Of a DNA stretch of 64,000 nucleotides, positions 34,121-45,955 are shown piece after piece. The translations under genes and the position numbers were made by a program. Position 1 is the stretch's first letter; each line of letters starts with the position of its first letter. The stretch lies in the NCBI GenBank assembly GCA_030562195.1, contig JAUJPP010000003.1:17949398-18013397 (forward strand), read 5' to 3'. The notes beneath the pieces were generated by a model. That model did no database searches. It saw nothing but the letters and a program-made list of their open reading frames with translations, and had not been told where the DNA came from. The stretch is from Nipponacmea schrenckii. Its lineage: Eukaryota > Mollusca > Gastropoda > Lottiidae.

Positions 34121-37100
34121 ATGATGCTGTTACTACAATCACATTGCATAGTTTTTATAACTATTTTGCTATTTAAAAAACATGGTAAGTTTTTCAATTT
34201 TTAATGTGTTAGTCAATTTTTAATTCATGTTTTTTAAATTAGGTTATAATTAGTATAATATAGAACTTTCACTGTTTAAAAGATGTAACATTAAAAGGAA
34301 AAGGGACGTCAGATTGTATGGCAACTAGGGTCTAGGATCATTTGGATTGCAATCAAGACACTTGAATCAGGCAAGACCCGTTTATTGTCTCAGTAAACCC
34401 TTATTTTTCCTCTAGATGGGTATTGTTTCTCAGACTCAGTACACCTGAACCTTTCTCTAATTATTGAAACAAAGTAATTGTAGAATACATTCCTTTTACA
34501 GGATCTAGCTTTATACCCGTGGTTGCTTTTAAAGAAAGCAGTGGTCTGAGGCCTATTATTACCTCTGGAGATTGTAGTGGGTTAAATCTGTGTAATGCAA
34601 GCCTGGAATTCAACCATTATCTAGATTCCTCAAATTCATGCTGTGGTTCAACACATAATGGTACTGGTGTCATCTCTAAGGCAAGTTTTAAAAACTTCGT
34701 GGTATTAATTTGTATTTTAAAAAGTAATTTGTTTTTGTACTTTGATAGAAAAAACGAGTTTGATTGCTTAACATGTTTTGTTATTTTACATATGTTACAG
34801 TATTCGAATGGAATGGAAGAAAAATGTTCACCAGAAATAATGACAAAATACCTTCAATTCACATTATTTTTAGCCTTTGTAACTAAAGCTTAAATGCCGA
34901 ACTAACCTTTTTATGTGTATGAAAAAAAAAATCGAACCAACGCACGACAATAAAGTGCTTTGATTTAAAAGGTCTGTTTAGTACAACATAATTTTCTATG
35001 GCGAAATTGAGAAATGTATAGTATAGCTCTATTGAGAGCATTAAATGGCGTCTATAAAAAACAGATATATCTACAAAAGTCAATATCTATACATTCTCGC
35101 GGGTAAAGGTTTTTTTCAAAAAGTGTTATATTTTGTTGTTGGTTCACGAAGATATACAAGTAGAGATCAAATAGATATTTGGAGCTAAATTATTTAAACT
35201 TATGTATATATTTGCATTGAAAAGTGATCAAATCAGGGTTGTGTCGTGATTCAAGTAAAAAATGAAAAGTCATATTCTCTTATTTTTAGATGCGACTTTT
35301 AATATTGAATTCACGCGGACATATTTTATTGGGTGCAATATTTAATATTGGTCAACAAAACGAATCTTGGATTGATACTGATCACTTGGTGGTTACGTCA
35401 TATGAAAAGTCAGCTAAAGCAATAGACGCCATGAGGTAACATAATTTCAAGTTCAATTCGCACTTTCCGAAACACACGTGTGCTCGATTATTTTCCCAAT
35501 TCCACAGTTGGGAAGTTGCGCATTCGTGAGTAATTAGATCATCCGTGACGAGTTCGGCTCGACTCCACGACAGGATTACATTGAAAAAGAATGGGCTGCG
35601 CTGGCGAAATGTCTTTCATCTTAATTAGCATGCGTTATTAATCAATTAAACAATAAAGATATTTTATTTTTCTCATTTCATCCCATTACCGGTAGTTATG
35701 ATCCCATTCCACAAGAGTTTTGTTTCTATGCAGACGAAAATAAAACCTTATTAACATTCTCCGTGGCTATATCAAAAGCTGTTAGCTACTATCTATTGAG
35801 TAGAAATACCAAGGGCAGCCCATTACCCTCTGGAGTAGAGACAAGTAAGCTAATTTGATTATCCTTTTATCTCACGACTCTAGCGAATGCGGTGCCTTGA
35901 TCACCTGTTTGTTTACCATCCATCGCGGAATTAAAGATGACGCATTCTGATTTTTCAACCCTGTTAGTGATACAGTCATGGCACGTTTTAATTAGAGAAT
36001 CGGACGCAGAAAAGTAGAAACGGAAATCGAGTTGTACTATCTAGTCTGGCCAGTGAGTTCAGGCAAGGCCAGAGTACCGTTCGTTAAAATTATAAATTTT
36101 GTCGTCATTTGTCTAGGTATTTTATATTGTATGATAAATGTTTAATATTTCTTCATCTTCAGAAATGAAATATGTCACATTTGTTATCTATTTTACAAGA
36201 AATCGTCATAATATCAAACGTAACTTTCTCTTTCAGACATCAGCTTACTAAACGATTTATCCTACCAGCCTTTACTTGGATCCTTTATCAGAAAAATCAG
36301 CAATGGCTATATTCAGGCAAGAAACAGTAAAACATTTATATCACTTTGTGGTTATATAAAATAAAACTTTTCACTTAATGCTACTAAAGGCTTTAGTAGT
36401 AGCTCTTTGTATTTAAAGCAGGTTATAACAAATGACCCAAATGTTACGTTTTATTGTATGTTTCAAATATTGCAGATTATATCGGATGTTCCAATATTGG
36501 TTGGGCGAATAAATTTAGAAATACTAAACTACGGTAACTCAGTAGCCACTCTGAATTGTGAAAAATATTGGAAATTGGAATATAACATTGAATCGTGTGA
36601 AAAACAAGATACCGAATTCTTCCTGTTCAATTATACTATGGTAGGTGCAACATATATGTTCTTAGTGTCCGGGTGCCAGGTTAAAAATTTATGGTTGAAT
36701 TCTACTTTATAGGGAATTGAGGCACTCTAACGATGGGAAATGTTCATATTATTGGGTCTCAAGTTAACTATAAAACTTCTAATGAACTACGTTCTTTTTT
36801 GGTCTATGAAAGGACTCGAGCGATATTGTATTAATAGTAGGGGTACCGAGGTTTGCGTATCAAGTTTCGGGTAAGAGAGGGCTTTGATTTTCCAAATGTA
36901 CAGGCCTAGGGTAGAGAAAATTGAAATATAGGGTTTGGGTAGCCTATTGTGATTTTGGAGACCTTATCATTTTCAAATATTATCATTATATTTCATGAAA
37001 CCGATTGTAAATGATTTTGTTCATCTGAGGCTGCAATGCAATATTGTTCTTGTAGGAGGTAAATGTTTTATGTTATGGAAATGTTGGAATGACTATCGAT

Positions 37101-38887
37101 GTTGAATCAATCATAGTTTCCTGTTTAAGAATATATCCAGAAATTGATCTAGATTTCAAAAATTTCGATTCATTACGATTAAGCTTGGATATCCTTGGTC
37201 CTAAAGGTGAGTAAAACTGAATTATTAAATTTTGTATCCTATATTTGGACTATCATTTGTCAAAATCATCATTTTAGCCTTTGATATTTATGAATCATAC
37301 ACTTATTTATTATCTCATTGTTTACACATATTCGTAATTTCAGGAACAGCTAACTTTGTCAGGGGTTCCCAGCTCATCATGGAAGAATATTGGTCCAGTG
37401 GGGTTGAAACTAATTCTGACGCGGCTGACTCAATAGTTGACACATCGTTCATTCTCTCTGAATCGGTGATGAATGTCACGTTAAGAAATCTGGCCTCTGA
37501 TACAGAAATAGCAGTTGTATCAGACTATCTTAATCCAGACTCAATACAGTCTGACATGAATAATGGTGTTGGAAACATACAAGATTCGGCAAGCATAGAT
37601 ATGTCTTCAACAATGTTTCGAGTGTTGTCATCTGCAAGGTCGGCGGATACCACGACAGAGATCCTTGCTTCGGAAATCCAGTCAACACCGCTAAGTGTAT
37701 CAACAGGGACAATGCAAATAATAAATCAAAATGAAGTAATATGGACATTAGGAGATGCCAACACCGAGCTTGAAGATGGAACCACAGAAGATTTGCCATC
37801 AGTTTCCATTGCGCATTCTATTGCAGAGGCATATCGTTTTGAAATTTACTCATCTATTTTGGCGCCTGATGTAATATTTATGTTTTCAAACACTGACTTA
37901 TCTGGAGGTGGAATTGCGAATACAGTTTCCTCAATAGTAGACAATGATCACAAACAAGGTTTGTCCAATATTTTCACCAGAGAAAAGGATGATGACACCT
38001 CGGACTCCGAGGGCGCGTCAGTGGATGAAACTGGTTAGTACTATATATTACAAACTTCTTGATTCCAATTGTCATGATATGAAAAAACAACGTTCGTGAC
38101 TTGTCACTGTATATTCCACATACATTTCCGCCGCATTGTCTTGTTTATTTGAATTCATATCCTCTGTGTAAAGTACACACAAAATGAATGTAATTTGTAA
38201 ATTTGTGTTTAAAACCGATGCATATACATGTTCTCGTATTTTATTTTAATCTTTTCAGGATATTGGATATCAAAGACAAACAATAACATTTTCTCAACGT
38301 ATTTAGTGGGACAAGAAGAAAATGATGTTATTCCAGACGCAACCACACCATATTCTGTACTAGAAAAAACGAATAATCCTTTATACGAGGCAGCGATGAC
38401 TACAGCGTATGTTTTGTATTCCTCATCTATGGGTCATGACACTACCACACTTAATCTGAACTTAAGCTTGGAAAAGATGTGCAGCTTGATAAATGCAGAC
38501 AAATCCAAAAGAATGGACGTCAGTAAAGATGCAAACTTAACATCGGACAAATGCCATGAAGAAATACACATTTCAGATTCTTCAGGCACGCCGTGCCAGT
38601 GCCATTGTAGACGAATTAGGAAACCTGGTCACATTTTGCAAGAACCAATCCAACAAAGGGTCGAGAAGATTGTTAAAGCGTTGACAGTGGATAAGAAAGT
38701 CTTGTCATCTACAACGAGGAAACTATCATCTGCTACAGATCCAAGAAAATCTTCTCGAACGATAGGAGCTATCGGCATAGCTTTGTTAATCACGGTTGGG
38801 GCTCTTATAGTTTCCTTAGATACACCTCATATTATAGACTTAGCGGTGGCGTTAAAGCGCAAAATTAAAAATCACACTAGTGTATGA
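34121..38887 (+). CDS. Unrecognised type I membrane protein, nine exons, 750 aa
   Basis: Exons 34121-34184, 34502-34680, 35290-35435, 35696-35844, 36237-36316, 36476-36640, 37056-37206, 37344-38033 and 38259-38887 keep frame throughout (2253 nt). The start gives a signal-peptide-like MMLLLQSHCIVFITILLF. The first 310 residues are Cys-containing (CSGLNLCNAS, a CC pair at 68-69) with several NxS/T sites. Exon 8 (about 230 residues) is acidic and rich in Ser/Thr/Asp. The last exon holds a hydrophobic helix at about 710-728 (IGAIGIALLITVGALIV) and a short basic tail. So the protein is predicted to be surface-exposed with a small cytoplasmic end. Introns 2 and 5 start with GC (AAG|GCAAGT, CAG|GCAAGA). 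I recognise no domain. Exon 1 is the least certain part. Confidence 0.72.
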
Positions 38888-38925
38888 AATACATTAAAAA
38901 AAAATTCGGAAAATTAAAAATATGA

Positions 38926-38931
38926 AATAAA
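38926..38931 (+). promoter_or_regulatory. Poly(A) signal AATAAA for the 750-aa protein gene
   Basis: AATAAA lies 39 bases after the stop codon at 38885-38887, a normal distance for a short 3' UTR. Confidence 0.6.
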
Positions 38932-39519
38932 TATGCAATGCTACTTTTTCCTGGTGAATTAAATGTTGAACACACAAACTTCATAATTCATATGAACTAT
39001 GTGCATTTTCCTGACAAACCCACATGTAATTCTATCAGAGCCTTGAGTAGGAACATTTTAATATATTTACAGAATAGTAAATTTAAAAGAAAAAGTTCCG
39101 AGGTAAATCGATAGTGTATGCTGTATCGACTACAAAACAGGTTTTACAATATGTCAATTCCAGTTTTGCAAATTGTTACGTTTTCTATTCACTGAAATAA
39201 AGGTAAAAAGAGATAATTGTGTATGAACAAACCACGACAAATCGATTTGTAACAATAAAATGAAGGGTTCAGAAAAGACCTAAGTGCAGTACATTATAGG
39301 CTTTGGTTAATTAGGAGACTTATTTAAAAAAAATGTATGACTTAAATTAATGAAATATATTGATTTTTACCATACCTTTATGTTAGAAAAGGGTTCTATT
39401 TGAAGTCCGACATTTTGTCTTAACTGTTTACTTAAAATGTTTTCAAAATATTTTACAACTTCTCAGTGCAGTCTAATTAAGTATTTGAATAAAACCAATT
39501 TACATTAAGGGTTAGTTAT
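38932..39519. other. Intergenic, nothing recognised
   Basis: AT-rich sequence without supported frames or repeats. Confidence 0.3.
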
Positions 39520-39862
39520 TTTGATATATTTGATGTGTATTACTTAAAATATTTCTAATATTTCTTTAAAGTATACCCGATTTTACGGTGGTCCGTACAC
39601 GACATCATTTGTTTTTGTTTCTTTTTTAATTTTGGAATAAAATTTTAAAACTTGTATTTTCACCCGGGGTGAAAATTAATTTCCAGTTTTTTAATTATAT
39701 GTCAGTTTTTTAATTCAAAATTTTAAAAAACAAATGAAGTGTACGGACCACCGTACAAATGGGTATACTTTAAAGAAATATTAGAAATATTTTAATACAC
39801 ACATATATATATGCATATATGATGTCGTATACGGACCACCGTACATTTGACATACTGTTATA
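39520..39862. mobile_element. Hairpin element (MITE-like) with ggtggtccgtacacgacatc ends
   Basis: The left arm (about 39523-39655) and right arm (39706-39815) are inverted copies. Shared words are aatatttctttaaagtatac and ggtggtccgtacac. The loop contains the palindrome ttttcaccc-g-gggtgaaaa (39658-39676). A third partial arm, gatgtcgtatacggaccacc, follows at 39822-39841. The word ggtgg...acgacatcatt is shared with the element at 57656-57846. Confidence 0.72.
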
Positions 39863-41382
39863 CATTTTCTAATGAATGTAGCTGAAGTGAAATAAATATT
39901 ATCAATGAAACGTGAACGGCCTTTTACTATATAAGAATCACTGCCATTTTATGCTGACCTACGATATGGTTATTAAATTCTGTATCCTTTTAGGATAAGT
40001 AATATTTCCCTAATTTATTCTATTAGCTATTTGGATGATTTGTAGATAATTATAAGATACTGATATTTTGGTGAGTTTATTTCTGGATGAAACAATTAGA
40101 ATGTGGTTAAAATGCCAATCTACGTCTAGATCTATGTGGTTTACCAATAAATGTATCACAGAATTTCTCTTATGAGATCTTTAATAAAACTTCAATCGTG
40201 TTAAACCATTGTTATGTAAGATGGCATCAAAACTTGAAAGTAGTTGGTGTGTCAATTAGTAAGAGATTAAACCATAAAAAAACATATCCGATAAAGTGAC
40301 ATTCTTAGAGGCTATGTGGAGGTTTGAACAGTATAATGTAAGAAGATAGTGTAAAATCGTTGATTCTTTATATTGATGTTCGATAAATAGAACTTGTTTT
40401 ATTGATAGGGAGATTGTCCTTCTTCATTTATCCATTGACCACACGTTAACTATTTTCTATTTTGTCATAGAATAAAGACACAGAATAAATCTCAGCATGC
40501 AAAGCCTTAGTAGGACATCCCAATCGTATTGAAGCAAACGAAGCACAATCCTTTGATGAATAATAGACATACGAACCGCAATTATCAAGTCGTCATTGCC
40601 TTTTTGCCAGATTATCTTGTGGACCTGGATAAACTGGCTTTTGGGCGTTCATCGAGAAATTGCAATTTCAAGATACAAATTCAACAAATACGTGCAGACA
40701 TCGTCTGTTCTGTACAGGTGCAGGACTAGATGACGGATGATCGATGACCCACCATTCGACAATTTTGCCAGAATGTCAGTGTTGTGGGCATTTTTTTTTT
40801 AAATTCAGCACATCTACGATATAGGAATAAAAAAAAAAATGACAAAACTGATGCTTGTCATAATCCTGAATTCCAGTGATAATTTATACCAAGTTGATGC
40901 AGATGATATTAGTCTGATATGGTTACAGTGGGAATTCCACCATCAATTGAATGTGGCTACAAAAAGGACTCTTTGACCATGACCAAGGCCTTGCAGTATT
41001 AAATTGGTCTTCTTTGATAAACACAAATCCTAAACTTTGATCATCAACTCGGCTCAGAATTTTTTCAGCCAACACGCAGCACTGTAAATTTAATCTGAGG
41101 CTAATTAAACCTGCTCACTGTGAATTATGATTTAATTAAAACGAACTGAAATTTACTTAAAGCAAATGGGTTTCTATGCTTCTCGACCACGAGAAGGCTG
41201 TCATATATTATATTGATCAGTTGAGTTTAAAATGAACCCAGTACAAAATACTGTATATTTGTTATCCTTAATACTTCTTTCACACACAATAGACAAATAC
41301 AGTCGAGTGTAAAGATTCACACTTTCTTAGAAACTTTGTATGGATCTATAATGACTTATATAGCAAAATAGACTGGTCAGTC
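39863..41382. other. Intergenic stretch upstream of the fibrinogen-related gene
   Basis: No supported frame, RNA gene or repeat. A/T homopolymers lie at 40792-40801 and 40828-40839. Confidence 0.3.
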
Positions 41383-44300
41383 ATGGCGGGCGTAAAAAAT
41401 TATCTTACTCTATATGTTTGTGCTATTTCATTTGTTTATGGTGGAGTTCGTCATGGATCATATGTAAAAACTAAAATAGCCAACACAAATTGTGATGCAT
41501 CTATCCAACTCAGGAATGAGTACAGAAATACAAGATTTGAATGTAGTATTTTATGTACTGGTGAAGCGGAATGTCGAAGATACTTATATTGTAACAAGAC
41601 AAAACAATGCACTATATATAAAGATGGTACCAACTGTATGGTGTCAGGTCAGTCAACAGACTGTTCATGTTATAAGAAGGTATGTTAATTATTGTCATTC
41701 AATCGCCCTTTCAATTAAACGGGCTAGTATGCAAATTTTCTTTATCAATACATAATATTTATACATGAAAATATTATTAAAATATGATACTACGATATAG
41801 TATCATATATGTATATATCTAGTTGAAGAAGCGTAATTTGTTTTAAAAGGGTTAATTTAAAAACGGATTGTACTAAAAACTGTAATTTGAAGAAGCTTTG
41901 GTGATTGGCCAATATCATTAGTTCAAACCTTTAGAGACTCATTTCTCTACATCCAGAGGTTTATTTTGCTTCAACACGCACGGTAGTTTTTGAACACCAT
42001 AAAGCATACCAAACATAACCAAGTTAATTTAAGTCTTTGAAATGGGTTTTAAAAAATTAAACACAGGCTTCCTTTATTTAAAACTTTCAGGTAAGTCCAG
42101 GTTCTAGTGTTTTAGCAAAAATATGTTTTGACTGACGAAAAAACCGAAAGTTACTTTTATCTGGGGCTATATTGTCTCAGTTTCTTCGTCGGAAGATATT
42201 TCTTAGATGTAGAAAGGACAATACATCATTATGCTCGCAGAGATCATACTTTGGCTCTTCTAATTTGCTACGACAAAACATTTCGATTAGCTTGTTTCTC
42301 ATAGCAAAATTTGGCTAATACTGAACTGCATAAAAAAATTTCAGAAAAACATCGGAACAGATTCCCGCTTAGAAGTGGTTCCAAAAATACAGTTGTCTTA
42401 TATCGCTGGAAAGATTGGCGTACTCCTCATATATATAAAAATTGCTTTACTTATACATTTTTGTTAATTGTATTTCTCTATTTTGAAGAGAAAAGGTTGT
42501 ATAGATGGAAGTTGCAAGTGTTCATGGGGACGATATGGACTTTTATGTCAAAATATAATAACAGGTAAAGGCAAAATGTACATCAGTCTGATCACTGCAC
42601 AAGGACACTACAAGTGTTCCTATTCTGGGTTAGTCAAGAGATAAGTCTTTCACTTTGACTCGTGGTCGTCATAAAGTTTTTTTTCTGTTATTCATTTAGC
42701 CTTATATGGTCCGCCAGTACCATTGGAATCAATTTTAGTACATTTAATGTGTGTTTTATATAGAGGGAATATAACCATAATGATAATTGCATCGATTCTA
42801 TAGAAAATAGAATATCGAATTTAAACTCGATCAAAGAATTTTTTTTTCTTAAAATTTGCGAATTTCAAATTTTTTGTTTGAGTTTGTGATGTTTCATTTC
42901 ATTTGCCTTAACGATGCTGTTAACTAATGAAGAAGTTCACAGACAGAGACAGATATGAAAGAAAGATATCTTTGCAAGTATTGCGTGATGTACATAAATC
43001 TCATATCCGCAAAATACAAAAGCTAAATTTTTAAAAGGAAAGTTGTTGAAATGCGTGATGTATAACCCCTATCCAATAATCAATGTAATTATAAGTATAG
43101 GCGTACAGTTAAGTTATTAGAACATTTTCACCGAAATAACCATGTATGACTTATTATTTTAATGATTCAAATTAAACACTTTGATTAACTTGTACATCGA
43201 AACATCGTATAGACATAGAAATTGTGCCCATTGCTAGATTCTCAACAATACATTTCTTTGTACTCAAATCAAAATTGCACTTTATTATTGATGTAATAAT
43301 GTTAATTTTAATTGTAAAGTGTTATTTTCAAGTATCAGGTTTTGATTGCAAATGAGACCTAAAAGAAAATATAGGCTCATTAAAATGAGGAATATATAGA
43401 TTGAAGGAGGCACAATTGTTCTGTTACTAACAAACACAAAGAGACTTCCAAACAAACAATTCTTGAAGCGATAAAAGTGAGAAAGATTTATCAGATAGAT
43501 TGCCAGGAAGAATAACATACGCTCACTGGGAACCTTTTTTTTATATGCCCACATGAATATGTGGACATAGATTATCCTCGCCCCCGTCTTTGGTTCCGTC
43601 TACATTTATTGTAGACACTATAGAAAGCTTCAATTTTGTGGGTGCAATAGAAGCAACAATTTTTAATGGATTTTGATGAGACTTGGTATGCCTATTTAGA
43701 TAAGAATTGTGGATGCTGTAGAATCAATTTTCACCCGATTTTGAATAAACCTTGAGCATTGGAATAGGTAAGTCGGCGGTCAAGTTCGAATTTGACAATT
43801 TTAATGAACGGTTTTTTGAGTTATTACCCTTGGCTTTGTAAAATAGCATCAAAATTTTATTGTGGAAGCTACAACAATGATATTAATGAAACTTGGCGTG
43901 AGCATTGGAATTGATAAGATGTTAGGAAACATTGAATTTTACGATTTTTCCATGAACAATTTTGAGTTATTACCCTTGGCTATTTGTAATGTTTTTGAAA
44001 TAGAAGCCGCAATTTTCAATGGATTTTGATGATATTTGGGGTGAGCATTGGCATTGAAAAAAAGATTTTCAATAAATGTTTTTTGAGTTACGTTTTCAAT
44101 GCTGCCAGTGGGCGAATATTATCTTGCCCGACAAGTTATCTCTTAAGATAAAAATAGTTCATACACTTCTGAACATTTTGGGGTAATTACAAACACACTC
44201 ACACCAAGTTTTGCAAAATTCAGTCAACATTTGGTACTTCTTAAGCGTTTACCGTTAATTTTAGGTAAGGACAATGACTGGTATTAAAGTATTTCTCGAT

Positions 44301-45077
44301 TTGTCGAGTTACAATAGAATTTTGCTGAATTTTTCAGGTCTCTGCCACCTTTCTTATCTTATTAATAATTAATAACTGGTTGGAGAATCAATTAAGATTA
44401 AATTCATATGTCAAATATTTCTTTCAGATTGTAATCACGGAGCAAGTCTTGGCATGACCTCTGCTCCATATACAGACATTCTAGCAGACATTCAACCTAC
44501 TTTGGCGCCAGAACCTTTTGAAGTCTTATGTACATTTGGATATGGTGGATGGACTATAGTATTTTACCGCAATCAGAACTGTAAAACTGGCGACTTTTAT
44601 AAAAATTTAACGGAATATGAAGATGGCTTCGGTCCTAACCCAGTGCTGAATGGATGGTTAGGTTTAAAAAAGTGGCTATATATTTTGAAAGGGGCTCCAA
44701 AACGAATGTCCATTTTGATTTATAAACCAGATTCTTCATTCTGCATTAATTATTATGAACAATTTAGGTTGGGTTCAAAGGCCGAGGGTTACACCTTCAA
44801 TTCTGCGGGTTTCACCCCCTTTAGTGCAGGATGTGGTGACTCAATTACAGGGTCGATTAACCTTAATGGAATGAAGTTTTCTGCTGTTGGCTCAGATCAT
44901 TCCGGGTTGTTTCAATGTGTCAATAGATTTCTCTGTGGATGGTGGTACTCCAATACAAATCCGAACTGTACCAGAAGTTTACTGACTGGAACTGTAGACG
45001 GGTCTGGAACAGACATATTTTGGTCAGACGACTTGGCATCACTGAATATTCCTAAGTTTCAAATAAAATTACAATAA
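41383..45077 (+). CDS. Secreted PAN-like / EGF-like / fibrinogen-related protein, three exons, 340 aa
   Basis: Exons 41383-41679, 42489-42564 and 44428-45077 join in phases 0 and 1 (1023 nt). Exon 1 encodes a signal peptide (about residues 1-20) and a Cys-rich region (Cys 37, 54, 58, 64, 70, 76, 85, 94, 96) whose FECSILCTGEAECRRYLYC resembles PAN/apple domains. The 25-residue exon 2, with GCIDGSCKC and a final Cys119, is a half-size EGF-like module. Exon 3 is a fibrinogen-related domain: FGYGGWTIVFYRNQ, DFYKNLTEYEDGFG, GWLGLKKWLYIL, CGDSITGSINLNGMKFSAVG and CGWWYSN. The family's usual calcium-site DxDxD wording is not obvious, so ligand binding may differ. Such proteins are commonly lectin-like or immune in invertebrates; the role here is inferred. 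No transmembrane helix is seen. Confidence 0.85.
43541..44290 (-). repeat. accaagtttcat dispersed repeat in intron 2 of the fibrinogen-related gene
   Basis: Begins tatatgcccacatgaatatgtggacata (end palindrome), then tcctcgcccccgtctttgg and units such as ggattttgatgagacttggt and ttgagttattacccttggc. Orientation is opposite to the gene. The last unit (44180-44230) flips to the plus orientation (cacaccaagttttgcaaaat). Confidence 0.7.
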
Positions 45078-45955
45078 ATATATCCTAACCTGACTAAAAG
45101 CATTGATGACTTTAAATCATATATCATAAAGATATTCTTATAGAGGAGCAGATTTTTAATTCCGATACTGCTTAAAAAGCCTGACATGTCAAATGTATTG
45201 TTTGTCTTTTAAAATTTGGTGAACAAAACAGCAGCATTGCGTCATTAAAAATATTTTAATAAGCTTCAATATTATCGCTTTATCATATTTTGTGTTGGAT
45301 GTTAGGAACATGAATAAATAATTGAAGAAAATTAGTTTGTAGAAAACCTTTACAAATGTTGCATTTTGAGCTCACAGCTTTTCGCCAACCATAAACCTTC
45401 TTAGTTGAACCAGTTCTGAATACTATAGTTGCATACGTCTTACAAGAGAAAACAAGACATAATCTAGCTGTATTGCATCTTCGGCCTTTGAGTCTCAAGC
45501 TCCAAGATTACATTTATAATTGATGGAGAAACAATCCAACAAAAATTTAAGATAAATAATGTGGTAGAGGCGATTGGGAGATAAGAAATTTAACATTAAT
45601 CAAAATAAAAAAGCTAAGATCGACTATTTTAAATATACATGTAGGGTTATTTCCCTTTATCTGTGGATTCGTGTTTAACCGGGGTGTTTTGTATCCCCAT
45701 TGTTGGCGACGCTATATTTTCATATGAATACCTTCTTTTTTCGTCAACAAGAGATAAATAATGAATTTTAATTATGAACAATTATTTGGGTCATACAGAA
45801 CTACAGAACCATTTTAAAAAGGAATAGAATTAAACAGGACGCAATGATTTCATAGGGTGATCAACTTTAGGTTGTTTAGTTTATTGTATTACAGTTCGGT
45901 TAAATTGATTAAAATGACCAATTGTGGCCAAAACAAATCCGATTTAAACCGCTCC
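45078..45955. other. Convergent intergenic region
   Basis: Lies between the stop codons of the fibrinogen-related gene (+) and the claudin-like gene (-). AATAAA overlaps the first stop (45074-45079). A minus-strand frame at 45498-45283 has no recognisable domain. Confidence 0.4.
45880..45885 (-). promoter_or_regulatory. Poly(A) signal AATAAA of the claudin-like gene
   Basis: Reads AATAAA on the minus strand, about 70 bases beyond the stop codon at 45956-45958. Confidence 0.5.
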
